DNA of 64,000 bases from Oscheius onirici. Its lineage: Eukaryota > Nematoda > Chromadorea > Rhabditida > Rhabditidae. This document shows, one piece after another, positions 1 to 11,457 of this stretch. Location of the stretch: positions 9,052,001 through 9,116,000 of the forward strand of contig OW051472.1 of the NCBI GenBank assembly GCA_932521025.1. Reading direction: 5' to 3'. A program made the translations under genes and the position numbers. A model generated the notes under the pieces. That model saw only the letters and a list, made by a program, of their open reading frames with translations. It had not been told where the DNA came from and did no database searches. The first letter of the stretch is position 1, and each line of letters begins with the position of its first letter.

Positions 1-121
1 CCAGTTGCTCAGGCCGCCCCTGCCAAGGAAGAAGCTAAGGAGGAATCTGATGAGGACATGGGTAAGCTAGTTTTCTCTATTTTCTAATACGCGAATTTCA
101 GGCTTCGGTCTATTCGACTAA
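1..121 (+). CDS. rla-0: 60S acidic ribosomal protein P0, C-terminal end (partial)
   Basis: Only the last part of the gene is in the window. The reading frame gives an Ala/Lys/Glu-rich tail followed by EESDEDMGFGLFD, the invariant C-terminus of P-stalk proteins P0/P1/P2 that contacts elongation factors on the large subunit. An intron (62-101) splits the Gly codon of DMGF, and the stop is at 119-121. P0 is preferred over P1/P2 because the next gene is tct-1: as I recall, rla-0 and tct-1 are adjacent in C. elegans (F25H2.10 and F25H2.11). The C-terminal motif alone cannot separate the three proteins. Confidence 0.85.
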
Positions 122-259
122 GCAACTGCAGATGATCGTCAAGGACGTTTTTGTTATTTCTCTTCATGGGAATAAAATTGTTATCCATTTAGTTCCCGTT
201 GTCTCTTTGGTGCTATCCACTAATTACCTTTTTATCGTGCTATCACTGGCCTAAATGTG

Positions 260-266
260 GTTTTCA
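260..266 (+). promoter_or_regulatory. Putative trans-splice acceptor of tct-1
   Basis: TTTTCAG lies 24 bp upstream of the tct-1 ATG with no coding exon before it. Its position in a short intergenic gap is what is expected for spliced-leader addition to a downstream operon gene. Inference only. Confidence 0.45.
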
Positions 267-289
267 GTGACTGGTCACAACGAAGCGCA

Positions 290-1177
290 ATGCTGATCTT
301 CAAGGATGCCTTCACTGGTGGGTGCTAGGTGTTTTCTGTCCGTGTTTCACGCTCCTTAAGATGGTCCTTGTAGTGTGTTTCCGACTGCGTGATGAGCTCG
401 TTTCTCCACGTTTTGTGTAGGGACTACGTTTGTCTGTCTGGCGGTTCACTCTAAATCTGGGTTCATTGAATCACGCGTGATAGAGCATCTTGATTGTCCT
501 AATAGTTTTCACTGCGCTTTTGAGCTTTGTTGAATATGTCCAATCGTTCATTTATAGATGACGAGCTTTCGTCCGACTCGTTCCCCATGAAGCTCGTCGA
601 CAATCTCATTTTTGAGTTCAAGGGAAAGCACGTCGTCCGCAAGGAGGGAGACATCGTTCTCGCTGGATCCAACCCCTCGGCTGAGGGAGAAGATGGAGAG
701 GAGGGCTCTGATGAGCATGTTGAGCGTGGTATCGATATCGTTCTTAACCACAAGCTTGTTGTTAGTTTTACTCCATTGTTCTTTTTTATTATTTTCGAGG
801 ATAGACTAAATCTCCCTTTTCAGGAGATGAACTGTTATGAAGATCCTTCCATGTTCAAAAGTTACATCAAGGGATTCATGAAGAAGGTCATTGAATACAT
901 GGAGAAGAACGGCAAGTCGAAGGAGGAGGTCGACGAGTTCAAGAAGAAGATCCAGGCTTTCGTCGTTGCCCTTCTGGACAAGGAGCGTTTTAAGACTCTT
1001 CAGTTCTTCATTGGTAAAATTGTTCCTGACCCGTTTTCAACATATTCCTTAGGTGAGCGTGCCGCCGAAGGAGCTGAGGGAGGACAAGTTGCCATCATCG
1101 AATACCGCGATGTTAACGGCGAGGAGGTCCCAACTCTTCTTCTCATCAAGGAGGCTATCATTCAAGAGAAGAACTAA
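290..1177 (+). CDS. tct-1: Translationally controlled tumour protein (TCTP)
   Basis: Four exons (290-317, 558-760, 824-1013, 1053-1177) give a TCTP of normal length, about 181 residues, starting MLIFKDAFTDDELSSD. TCTP signatures are present: GSDEHVERGIDIVLNHKL, EMNCYED and IGERAAEGAEGGQVAIIEYR, ending EAIIQEKN. TCTP is a conserved cytosolic protein linked to growth control, calcium and microtubule binding and Rheb/eEF1 function. The ATG at 290 is chosen because the open frame just before exon 2 (from 527) does not encode the conserved MLIFKDAFT start, while 290-317 joins in phase. A TTTTCAG acceptor at 260-266 suggests trans-splicing. It lies about 170 bp after rla-0, as expected inside an operon. 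Confidence 0.95.
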
Positions 1178-1321
1178 CTTGAACAAGTGATAAAATGCAT
1201 CTGATTCCGTGAATTACATCCTTGAAAATTTGTTCCATCGCTGTTCGATTCTAAAGGGTAGAACCCATACTCTCTGATTCATTCTGTCATTGTTTTGCTA
1301 ACTTTGTTTGCAGGGTGTACA

Positions 1322-1639
1322 ATGGCCAAGCGCACCAAGAAGGTCGGAATCGTTGGAAAGTACGGAACCCGATATGGAGCTTCCCTCCGTAAGATGGTCA
1401 AGAAGATGGAGGTCACTCAACACTCCCGCTATACCTGCGTCTTCTGCGGTAAGGAGGCCATGAAGCGCAAGGCCGTCGGTATCTGGAACTGCTCCAAGTG
1501 CCACAAGGTTAGCATACTTTGTTTATGTCAAGTAACTAGTGCTTTCTAGACCGTTGCTGGAGGAGCTTACGTCTACGGAACCGTCACTGCCGCCACCGTC
1601 CGATCTACAGTCCGTCGTCTTCGTGACCTCAAGGAGTAA
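1322..1639 (+). CDS. rpl-43: Ribosomal protein eL43 (RPL37A)
   Basis: Two exons (1322-1507, 1550-1639) encode about 91 residues starting [19 protein letters not shown], the usual size for eL43. The zinc ribbon is complete: CVFC and CSKC pairs hold the metal (residues near 39-60). The tail [14 protein letters not shown] is also family-typical. It is a structural component of the large ribosomal subunit. A TTTGCAG acceptor nine bases before the ATG (1307-1313) sets the start and suggests trans-splicing. It lies 144 bp after tct-1 and an AATAAA (1670-1675) follows the stop. The short 42-bp intron is typical of this genome. Confidence 0.96.
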
Positions 1640-1799
1640 TGTCCTCCACTGTTATTGTTATACAGTTACAATAAATCGTGACTGAATACATGACATGTTC
1701 TGGTTCATCGGTCTATTCCGTTGATCGAATGCGGTTGTCCAGTTATCGATCGGGGGTATTAGCGTCCTCTTGTTTGGCCGTACAGTCGTCAGTTGAGCC

Positions 1800-2630
<831 letters not shown>

Positions 2631-2698
2631 ATTCATTCATGAACAATAAAGTGTGAGTATCGTTGGCAGAGATTCGATGTGAATGGCAAGAGGAGCAA

Positions 2699-4494
2699 TC
2701 AGACCCGTTTGAACATTATTTCGTGATCACCGGCTTCGTCGTATACCTCGAGAGAGTCGCTGTCCTCGTAGGTCATGTTCGGCTGAGGGGGTTCCGTCTC
2801 TCGGACGAAGAAGACGTCTTCGGTCGAGAAAGCAGACTTCTTGGAGGGTTGCTGAAAGGAATGTTCTTGTAGTTATAGTTCGTATTATGTATTTCAGCGA
2901 GTCTTTGAAACTTTTGCGAAACCAAGGATCTGGTCAGAAACTTGAGGCTTCTTTCTTGCAAGACACATTACTCAAATTTAGCACGTAAATATTTGATACT
3001 CAGTTAAGTGTAAAAGTAAGCAGCAAAAAGTTCAACTTGGCTGACAATGAGGTCATTCCGGTTCAGAAGAAATTTTATGGACTGTTTTCTGTAAACTAGG
3101 ACTTTACTCACAAATATCTGGATGTCGCTCCGCATCTGTTTCAATCGTTTGTTGAAAAGTTTCACGGCGAATTCGTACAGTTCAATGTCCAGTCGATTCT
3201 TCTCCCGCATCAGAGAGAGCTGTTTCTCCGAGATCTCGGTCCCGTTCGACTTGCTCTTTCTCCATTCGGACAGATTTCTCGTGAAGCTACAAGAATGTAC
3301 AAAAGTTTTCAGCCTTCAACTACCTGAGTCCGAAAAGTTGTTCGAACATGAACTGGCTGTCGTCCATGCGCTCTTTCAGTCCGAAAAAGGCCAGATTCCT
3401 CAGATTGGATTTGGCACTTTCCAGCATGATGCTATCCCTGGTTTCCGAAGACATTCCTGTTCGAGAGTAACAGTTGACGAGAGACAAGTCTGCCAACATT
3501 CTCGTCTGTCTAAATTTGGAGAATGAACTGAAAGTAATGGGAATAAACCTGTTAAAAGCCAGATTAAAAGGGCAATGAAGGAATTCGTCCAGCGAGACTC
3601 CATCCCATCCAGTCTGAGGATCAAAACATAATGGCAGCTCGTCCGGAAGAGGCGGTCGTCCATTGCAGACGTGTCTATAGATCTTTTGTTCTGTTCCAGT
3701 CGAAAACTCACCTTGACGCAATCCATGTGGCTCCCCTGTTGACATGACGAAACTCCGAGATAAATCGCGAGACGGGATCCCGAAGGAAGCTCGTGTAAAA
3801 GTAGCGTCTCTTCCTATGTGCCCCTTCTTTTTTGTCCATCGCCGTGTCAACACAGTTACTCACAAACAGTTCCGTGAAATCGGCATGGAGACCGCATACC
3901 CAACCGGTAGAGTACCGGGAAAAGAGCCAGATCTGAACAAACTCTGTTTTTGATATAAGACTCTCGATTCTCACCTCATTTCTGTTGTTCGGTCGTCGAC
4001 AAGAACATCTCTTCTTTCCCTTGTTGCAGACACACGGCTTCTCCAAATCCAAAAATTTGACAAGGAACTTTTCAAAAGATGTCCCAGCCGTCTTTTGAAT
4101 GTGCAGAAAGACAAGAACATCAGATCCGCTGATATTGAATCTGGAAGCAATTGGTTCGATAATTGTCTTGGATAATACCGGGAACGGGTATCTTCGACAA
4201 TTTTGCTATAGGAATAGTTCCAGCGGGTGTAATAGGATGGCTTGAAGTCGGTGGCAATGCTGTTCTTGAAAGCAAAGTTTCTCATCTGATCTATTGAAAA
4301 CTTGGTCGAGACTTCTGTACTCAGATAGCCTTCGGAAGAAGATCCTAAGGATTATTTCAGAAAAAGGAAAAGTTTGGAACCCAACCTAAGGAGACGTAGA
4401 GAAGACAACATGCTGCTAGAACAAAGACACCTAGTATCCGTTTGGAACAGAGTGGCGTGACAAAGACTCTGTTGGCGTGAGGACGGATCATCAT
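2699..4494 (-). CDS. hst-6: Heparan sulfate 6-O-sulfotransferase
   Basis: A Golgi type II enzyme that transfers sulfate from PAPS to the 6-O position of glucosamine in heparan sulfate. It starts MMIRPHANRVFVTPLCSKR, followed by a hydrophobic anchor (about residues 21-36). The PAPS-binding motif is VLVFLHIQKTAGTSFEKF. Further family blocks follow: STGWVCGLHADFTEL, FLRDPVSRFISEF, RGATW, HVCNGR, PDELP and MLADLSLVNCY. The last exon (stop 2699-2701) adds an acidic tail joined in phase 0. A seven-codon upstream ORF sits between the likely 5' acceptor and the ATG. One join near 4190-4215 needs an intron of about 32 bp with a weak donor, or there is a frameshift there. A head-to-head gap of 585 bp separates it from rbx-2. 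Confidence 0.9.
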
Positions 4495-5079
4495 GAGACG
4501 AAGGCGGACATCTGAAAGAATGGTGTGGCAGATGGTCAGGAGAGAAAATTGACATGACGGAAGAGACAGATGGCGACTGATTGAAATGAAAAGAAGACTC
4601 TCAGTTTTGGTAAAGAGAAAAAGAAGAAGTAACAAAGTGGCTGAGAAATCGATGACCCTCGAAACGGCTGCATAATCAGCCAGGCGTGAAATGGCCGTCA
4701 TAGCAGGGGGTGACCAACTCTTTTAAATTGAATCTCTGTGAAAGAATACAGGCTCTGGATTTGGACAACTTTGGACTCGGAGCACCTTGCAAATAAATTG
4801 GTAGACAGATTAAAAGGTTTTGCTGGGGAAATTCAGAAAAGGTTCAGATGAGAGTCAGGTCAGTCTGGTTTCTCGAAAAAATGTTAAACCTCTGATTATT
4901 CAGTATGGAAAGGAAAGTATGAACATTTGAACAAGAGTAAGACTAGTGAGAGTACTCGACTCTAATAAAATGAAGCTACTGTAATAGCCGTCTGCTGGAA
5001 AAGGTCACGTACTCTCTCACATTACCAATCCATTCTGTCCCGACTTTCGAATCTCTTTCTTTCCCCTTTCCTTCTTCAG
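4495..5079. other. Divergent intergenic region hst-6 / rbx-2
   Basis: About 585 bp between two genes transcribed away from each other, so it probably holds both promoters. It is pyrimidine-rich just upstream of the rbx-2 ATG (CTTCTTCAG acceptor at 5071-5079). I see no coding exon or RNA gene in it. Confidence 0.5.
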
Positions 5080-5676
5080 ATGTCCCAGCAGGATATGGAC
5101 ATGTCCGAAACGACCACTCCTGACTCATCAGAGCTGACCAGCATGTGAGTCAAGTTCAACCAGAATTTAGACTAGTGATTCTTTTCTTTTCGAACAGTTT
5201 GATCACGTTCGAACGAAGGGAACTTTTCCAGATCGTTCAGTAGTTTTTCCTTTTAGAGAAAGTCAACTGTTTGTACAAAAGCTTGTCAGCTAGAAAATAT
5301 AAAATAGGTCGGACGAATGGATATAAACCAGTTCGGTGAAAGAAAAAAGAACAGTTCATTTAGTTCGACAGCAGACAAGCCGTTTACTCTGAAGAAATGG
5401 AATGCTGTGGCCGTCTGGATGTGGGATGTCGAGTGCGACGCCTGCGCGATATGTAGAGTACAACTTATGGGTTAGTTTATGTACTGTCCAATTCTATCAT
5501 CGACTTTTCTAGAAGAATGTCTTCGCTGTCAGGCCGAGTCGGCAAAGGAATGTGTCGTGGTCTGGGGAGAGTGTAACCATGCCTTTCACAACTGCTGTAT
5601 GGCCCAGTGGACGAAACAGAGCAACAGATGTCCACTCTGTCAACAGGAATGGTCCGTACAACGAACAGGAAAATAG
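5080..5676 (+). CDS. rbx-2: RBX2-type RING-H2 subunit of cullin ubiquitin ligases
   Basis: Three exons (5080-5143, 5364-5470, 5513-5676) encode about 112 residues. The N-terminus is an acidic Ser/Thr-rich tail. It is followed by [20 protein letters not shown] and the RING-H2 domain: [27 protein letters not shown] and RCPLCQQEW, ending [18 protein letters not shown] and the QRxGK ending point to RBX2/SAG (usually with CUL5) rather than RBX1. It recruits the E2 to cullin scaffolds. The exon-2 acceptor at 5361-5363 is chosen because it alone keeps the frame. AATAAA near 5718 is the likely poly(A) signal. Confidence 0.95.
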
Positions 5677-5985
5677 CTGTTTTTGTAAATATTATGGGCA
5701 GTACGGGTTTTCGCAAAATAAACTATCTTTCTTATTTTTACATTCTACTGTTTGAGGATTGTCCTCCTATACTGCTTTACTTGTTTTAGAAAATATCTCA
5801 ATCGATAGATTTCACCACTGCTTTTTCTTTGACCGATTCTTGGATGTATTTATCTATTCGCGCTCTTTCCACATGTTCAAATCTTAGTGGCGCGCTTTTG
5901 GAAAATTGTGCCAGGAAAAAATCTGTCGTATTTTTCCACCCTTCTTTATATTTTTTTTCACACAATATTTCCTCATTTTTTGAGA

Positions 5986-6829
5986 ATGGCCAAAATTCTA
6001 ATAGATGATGGAGCCATTGAAGTCGCTCACGTCGAAAACGAGCAAGGAGTCGATGTGCCAATCGTCGATGTCGAGGAAAGTGAGGAAATTTTTGTAAAAC
6101 CACTCTACACTTATTATTGTCATTGCGGCCAGGTATCTTTCCGGTTTTCATATCTAAAAATTTGTTTAGATGGCTATGATTAGTGACACGTTGCTGGACA
6201 GAATGCCACTAAGGCCACGCGATCGTGCACGAGTGATTGACCCAGCTCGAACGACGGCCAAAACATTTGCAGCAGCTGGAGACACTGTTTATGTCAAAAG
6301 GTGTGTTATATTTTCCATTTTGTGTATTTTTATACTCTAGAAAAGAAGGTCTCGAACAGCAGTATCGTAAAAACTGCAAGAATTGCACCGTTCCTCTCTT
6401 CTATCAACATCCTTTCAAGCTCGGCATTTGGTTCATTTTCAATGACGCCGTCTTATCGTCCCAGGAAGTTGGCGGTTTCAGTGGAAACAACGAAGAACCC
6501 AAAGTCAAGAAGGTAAAAACGAAATAGTTATGCCAATAAATTTCAATTTCAGGTCATTATGAAGCGTAACATCGTCAATCAAGGTAAAACTGGCTCCGTC
6601 ACAGTTTCGACAATCCAAGACGAGGATGAGGAAGAAGTCGAAGCGGTAATTGTCCTTCGCAAGCTTATAAAATTGCCAAATTCAGAAAGAATCAGCAGAA
6701 GCGTACTCGATGAACGCAAAGGTCGTCGCCGAAGCCTTGCGAAGAAAGGGAATGGCCAAAGATCGAATGCTTGGCCGAAGTAATGAAGTACAGGAGCCGT
6801 TGAAGAAGAAGAAAGGAACCCTACTGTAA
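5986..6829 (+). CDS. STEEP1 (CXorf56/UPF0428) homologue
   Basis: Five exons encode about 210 residues. Landmarks match STEEP1: YTYYCHCGQ, then RMPLRPRDRARVIDPAR, then GLEQQYRKNCKNCTVPLFYQ (a CxxC-type pair), then GKTGSVTVSTIQDEDEEE and a basic C-terminal helix with RRKGMAK. Human STEEP1 supports ER exit of STING and also associates with splicing complexes. Nematodes largely lack canonical STING signalling, so the splicing-related role is the more likely one here (inference). It lies 310 bp downstream of rbx-2 on the same strand and converges with the phosphatase-like gene, whose stop is only 88 bp away. Confidence 0.92.
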
Positions 6830-6916
6830 GTCTGACGTCTCGATGAATATTTGGTCTCAATCTATAAAAGGTATTCTATTTTATAGGTCTAAAAACGATT
6901 GAAAGTGCTTTATTTG

Positions 6917-8426
6917 TTACTTGTGTACGGTGTTTTTCCCCGGAGGCAGCTTTACTAAGTCGGTCGATTTCTGGTTCTCTTCTTTCATCTGAAACTGAAT
7001 TATTGAATCAAAACGAAAAGAATTCGACCTCGATGCGGTGAAACGTCAGTCTCTTGCCGTCAATGGACAGAGCACAGGCGTCATTGGTGTACTGATCGAG
7101 GAAGCAGAGAGCGGAACAGATGGTGATGACAGTCGAAGGCTGGTTCAGTGCTCCGCAAGGGACGATCTGTCGGCCTCTGATCAGCAAAGAAATGTTCTCA
7201 TTGCGGCAAAAGTCGCTCATCTGGGCCATTGAGACGGTCGGTGTGGTGCTGTCTCTCGTACTCTGTCTCTCATCCGCATTCACACAAGTCCACAAACATT
7301 CGGCAATGGCTCCGGCCTCCAGATCATTTCTCGACTCTCCCTTGTTCAGTCCGTACAGCAGATTCAGTCCGTATTCGAGAAGAATCGGTCCCGGAGCCCC
7401 GAACATACAGACGACGTTGTTGGCCAGCAGAGCGACCAAGGACAGCTCGGTCAAGAGTTCTTCCAGCAGATCGTAAACATCTTCCATGTGATCGTCGCTG
7501 CTGGGAAGGCAGAATCGCAGCCTCATCCAAGCATCAAGACCAAGTGTCTAAAATTTTGATTCCTTTCAGCTCCCAGGTTTTTTCAGCAGTAATTCGCTGA
7601 ATAATCTTGCCAACAAGACAATGTTGTACATGAATCACGAGAACAAACTTATACGCTTTGATCTCCGAACTCTGATTTAAAAAAAAGCTTTAGATCTTCT
7701 TTCGGACGACTTAGAAAGGTATTGAGCGTAATAAAGTCAGCGATGAACAGTCGAAAAAGACAAGTCTCCGATTTTCCTCGTCATCTCGATGTCCAAACTT
7801 CCCCTTTCCAAAAATAACTTTACCCGATACAAAAATATGTCATTGTTGCCACATATTGTATCCGGATCTACCCTGATTGTTTTTCCTCAATTATCTGTAG
7901 TTATTTCAGTATTATCCCGAAAATAGAAACTCACATCCAATGCACTCTTGTCCTCGTGGGCTCCTCTCAACAGAAAGACGTCCTCTGGATAGCGACATTT
8001 GAGCGTGAGGATGAAGGCGAACACCTCGAGCGACGCGAACCCATAGCCAAAGTAGTTCCCAAGGAAGATGACTTTGCGCTCCTTCAGCGAAGGCATGATG
8101 GAGAGAAGAGATGCCAGAGAGTCGCCCTGTGCGTCCAGAGGACCAAAGACGGTGTAGGGACCTTCTTCGACGGGCTGGACGAGCGACTGTCCGTCCAGAT
8201 GTTCCAGAGCTTCTTCCAGAAGAAGCAAGAAGATCTCAATATTCCATTGAGGATAGGCAACAGACTCGGGATTGCGCCATTCCACGTCGTAGCGAGTCAA
8301 GAAGCGCCAAAGATTCTTGCCCAGACGGTCGAGATCCAATTCAGTCGTCATTCCCTCACAGATCTGCAGCGCTACCTTGAAGACTTCTTTTTTTTTCAAA
8401 CAGGAAATTTCTACCTCGTCCTCCAT
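6917..8426 (-). CDS. PPP-family serine/threonine pseudophosphatase
   Basis: Three exons (7935-8426; about 7050-7561; 6917 to about 6990) follow the whole PP1/PP2A fold. The metal and catalytic signatures are changed: GDIHGQ is GPLDAQ, GDYVDRG is GNYFGYG, GNHE is GAHE, the HGG-type motif is FGAPGP, RAHQ is RGRQ and SAPNYC is SALCFL. Surrounding structural sequence is kept (YPEDVFLLRGAHE, SLEVFAFILTLKCRYP). It is therefore very unlikely to dephosphorylate. A binding or scaffold role is an inference. The ORF is uninterrupted across exons, with clean splice sites and an AATAAA after the stop, so a decayed pseudogene is less likely. The 370-bp first intron could hide another small exon. Confidence 0.82.
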
Positions 8427-8733
8427 CGCTCGAGTTGTCCCTTTAAATATTACTTGCACAAACTAAAATATTATAAAGGATTACCAAAAGTTCTCTCTCG
8501 ATGACGAAGCTATTTGTGCTTCTGGCTTGTTTTCACGGATTAGTGTAGTCGTTTGGTTCTGCCAATGTACTGCGTCAATATTCCACCCATAAACGAGATT
8601 ATTTGTCTTCCAAATTCTCATATCCTCCCCACGTGTGTGTCCTCTACTCCTCCTCCTCTTCACCGCCCATTTTCATTTACGCTCCCCTCTCCCACTCGTT
8701 CACACCTCTTTTTGTCATAAGCTCGAGAGTTCA
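8427..8733. other. Divergent intergenic region
   Basis: About 307 bp between the pseudophosphatase (-) and the secreted-peptide gene (+). The right half (8635-8705) is a CT-rich stretch, typical of sequence upstream of rhabditid genes. No ORF or RNA gene is supported. Confidence 0.4.
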
Positions 8734-8956
8734 ATGTCTCGTCTCTTTCTGCTAGTCTTCCTTCTCCAACTGGCTACCGTCTTCGCTGCCCCGGCTCACT
8801 CCATGACTAGGATACAGGTTCGTTTTCTCTTTACTGTGAACATTCTAACTCTGTCCCAGTTCTCACAAAAGTATGGAAAAGTTACCGTAGGTAAGTTTCG
8901 TTAAAGATCCCTGGGCTACTGTCCAGGCCTTTCTAGTAGCTCAGCCTGTACATTGT
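8734..8956 (+). CDS. Small secreted protein, 3' end unresolved
   Basis: Exon 1 (8734-8817) encodes a strong signal peptide, MSRLFLLVFLLQLATVFAAP, with a predicted cut after the Ala-rich end. Exon 2 (8860-8890) adds FSQKYGKVTV with good splice sites. If the third exon starts after the CAG near 8926, the protein ends at about 8956 with only about 45 residues. Another possible downstream exon (about 9444-9537) encodes LIPVDQDLRGKKYFLEPLW before a stop, but I could not join it in phase. No family is recognised. A peptide precursor or cuticle or defence peptide is possible but not shown. Confidence 0.45.
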
Positions 8957-10018
8957 AAGAGCCGATGCCCATAACACTCGTGATGCTTTAGTTACTGTAG
9001 AATCTTTCAAAGAGTTACAGCATTCTCATAACTGTAAAGTTCCAAAAGGAGAAACTACCGTAATCCAGTGGCACCTGTAGAATCAGGCCTTTCTGGTAAC
9101 TCGAGTCATGACAGATGTTTCGGAGCTGACTTGTTACTCTGCCTGTGTGTTATGCGAGTTGATGCACTGGGTTACTGTAGAATCTTTCAACCTCACATAA
9201 CTGTGTAGTTCCATAAGATTGTCTCTCAGGTTACTCTGCGTATTCTCTTCCAATTCCGCCTACCCAATCCGTATGTTTGTCTTCTGAATGCGTTTCTGCG
9301 TATTTATAAACCTGACCACCCGTATTTATAGATCTAAACCAGTAGCATAACTATAAAGAACTATGGGCAAGATCAGCGGAGCATCCGATTCAATGATTAC
9401 GAGCATACTGCGAAATGAGACTAATCCAGAAAGCTTTAGGAAGTCTTCCGATCGCTGATTCCCGTCGACCAGGACCTGCGAGGCAAGAAGTACTTTCTGG
9501 AGCCACTGTGGAATGGAGGAGATGGCGACTGGTAGACGAGAGAGTCTAAAGCTGGAATAAATTATTTGCATTGATCTAAACTTAGTCCAGTGTACACTTG
9601 TCGTTTTACATAATTGTGGCGAACAAGTCGCTCGGAAACTTTTCTTCCAATTCACTGAATAGGCGACCAGTTCTATAAATACGGAGAGTAATCTGAGCCT
9701 GCCAAATACGTCCAAGTCTCGAGAGCACTCTCTTTATAGTACTCTGAATCGGGGCCTCTTCAAAGACGACCCCCGCCGTATAATTTCATGACGTTGCTGA
9801 ACTAATAAACCGAAAATGGCTGTTGCAAAACTGCCCAACGATGCATATGAAGCACTGTCAAGTCCAACCTACGCTTTCCATTTTGGGAAAGATAGCGAAA
9901 ACTTTACTTTCAAATCTCAAAATAAAAAAAAACAGAATAGACTCTCAACCTAGCACATCGCGCACGATATGATGGAAACAAACGAGTATCTTTAGGAGAT
10001 CTTGTGCCTTTATGTTCC
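8957..10018. other. Long intergenic stretch with internal direct repeats
   Basis: About 1.06 kb without a confirmed gene. It contains two copies of a diverged direct repeat (see separate entry), a 129-codon open frame on the minus strand (9326-9715) with no recognisable features, and a possible exon at about 9444-9537 (+). The rest looks non-coding. Confidence 0.4.
8985..9225. repeat. Diverged direct repeat
   Basis: TTACTGTAGAATCTTTCAA, then CATAACTGT and TAGTTCCA..AG, occur once at about 8991-9047 and again at about 9173-9220. The spacing between copies is about 180 bp. The flanking GGCCTTTCT plus GTAGCTCAG or GTAACTCGAG pieces are also repeated (8929, 9088). This looks like an old local duplication. 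Confidence 0.5.
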
Positions 10019-11215
10019 TCAATGGCACGCATCAGTCGCGAAAGAATCGGCCGTCTCGCCCAGCGGATTTCGGAACTTCAGTACTGCGAATAGCCAATGT
10101 CCGAAGCCGGCTCCAAGAATGACGGCGGCTGCTAAAATGGCTTATTTGTTGGGGAGAGAAAGCTAAAACTGACTCAGATAGTTGTTGTAGGTCATCACAA
10201 TCAGCATGAGCCAGTAGGCGAGGACCAGCTGAAGGATATAAAGAGATGCTTGGGTCAGTCGGGCCAAGGAGAACGGAGAATCGGAGCTGTACGGGCTGAA
10301 ATGCGATGTTTAGCTTGGAATGCTCGAGGTGCGTACGGTTTCGAGAACAAAATGACTAAAAATAAACCTGTTTCTCTTGAGGTTCGCACGAACAATAGCC
10401 GGGGGAGTAGTCGTCGGGTTGTAAATATCTTCCGTAGAATTCCTCTTGTCGCAGTTTTGAAGAGGAAGCACCTGCCAAAGCTATATGAGACGTGTAAACA
10501 GGTCCAAACTTTTCAAATGTTTATCACTTTTGTTTTCAAACCAAATTAAAAAGAACTAACCTCTTTAGCATCCTGTTTCGGGCACTTTTTAGCAGCCGTC
10601 TGGGTCATCTGTAGATAGACTCGGAACCACTTGATGCCCTCATAGGCAGCTCCCATGATGAAGATCAAGACGCAGGAGAAGAACATTCCTGAATTCGTCA
10701 TTGAAAAATAATGAAAAGAGTCTACCGTGCCAGGTGTTTATACGCCAGAAATCGAACAGAATGACCTCCTCGAATCCTCCATGGAACCACATTTTCATCA
10801 TGTGTCCGCCGTGATCATGTCCTCCATGCCCAGCGTTGGGAATGGGAGCATCTGAAATTTTAATATGAGCTGTGCAAACAGATTACGTATATTTTTTTCG
10901 GTCCAAATAGAGATGAATTACCGAAACTAGTAACACGTTTTTCTCTTTCGCTAATTTTAGCAGATGTTTAACATTTTTCAAGCCATTCTCGGGTTATTTT
11001 TGGAACTGGAGTCGAAAATAGATTTTTAAAGGGAAAACGAAAGGGTGAAGTAGTACCAAAACAAACTTACTGTGACCTGAGTGATCGTGGACATGTTCAT
11101 GATGATTGTGATGATCTGTAACTGCTGCTACTGTGTCGACGGCCGTCTGATTTAGCGAGTCCAGAAAGGCGTCGATGCCGGCCAGTCGATCATCTCCGTG
11201 ACCGTCATGCGCCAT
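10019..11215 (-). CDS. CTR/SLC31-family copper transporter
   Basis: Reverse-strand exons give a three-pass membrane protein. The extracellular N-terminus is His-rich (MAHDGHGDD, HHNHHEHVHDHSGH) and is followed by the copper-gathering HMMKMWFHGGFEEVILF. TM1 follows WRINTWHGMFFSC. A cytosolic loop is rich in Lys and Asn/Thr. TM2 contains AYWLMLIVMTYNNYL, with the conserved MxxxM copper gate. TM3 has the GxxxG packing motif GAGFGHWLFA. The tail ends DSFATDACH, where family members often end in Cys/His. It imports Cu(I) at the plasma membrane or releases it from lysosomes. It lies 242 bp downstream of apy-1 on the same strand and may be co-transcribed. Confidence 0.93.
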
Positions 11216-11457
11216 ATTACCTGAAATCTTTATTTGTAAAACCGGTTTTGTGAAAAAAAAAGAAAGATAAAATGAGAGTCTAATGCACGAGTAATGAAAA
11301 ATATCCCGGAATCGAATATCACAGATGGTGTTAGGGAAAAAAACGAAGGCATAATATAAAGGAACCCGAAAAAACCCAGCCGTAAGAGGTGAATAAAACG
11401 AGATTGGATAAGAGAATAAAGCATGATGAGATAATAGGATGTCAGCTGCAGGCGGAA

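Noticed and set aside
9326..9715. 129-codon minus-strand open frame
   Set aside because: No splice context, no homology-like motif, and low protein-like composition. A better exon candidate lies on the opposite strand within it.
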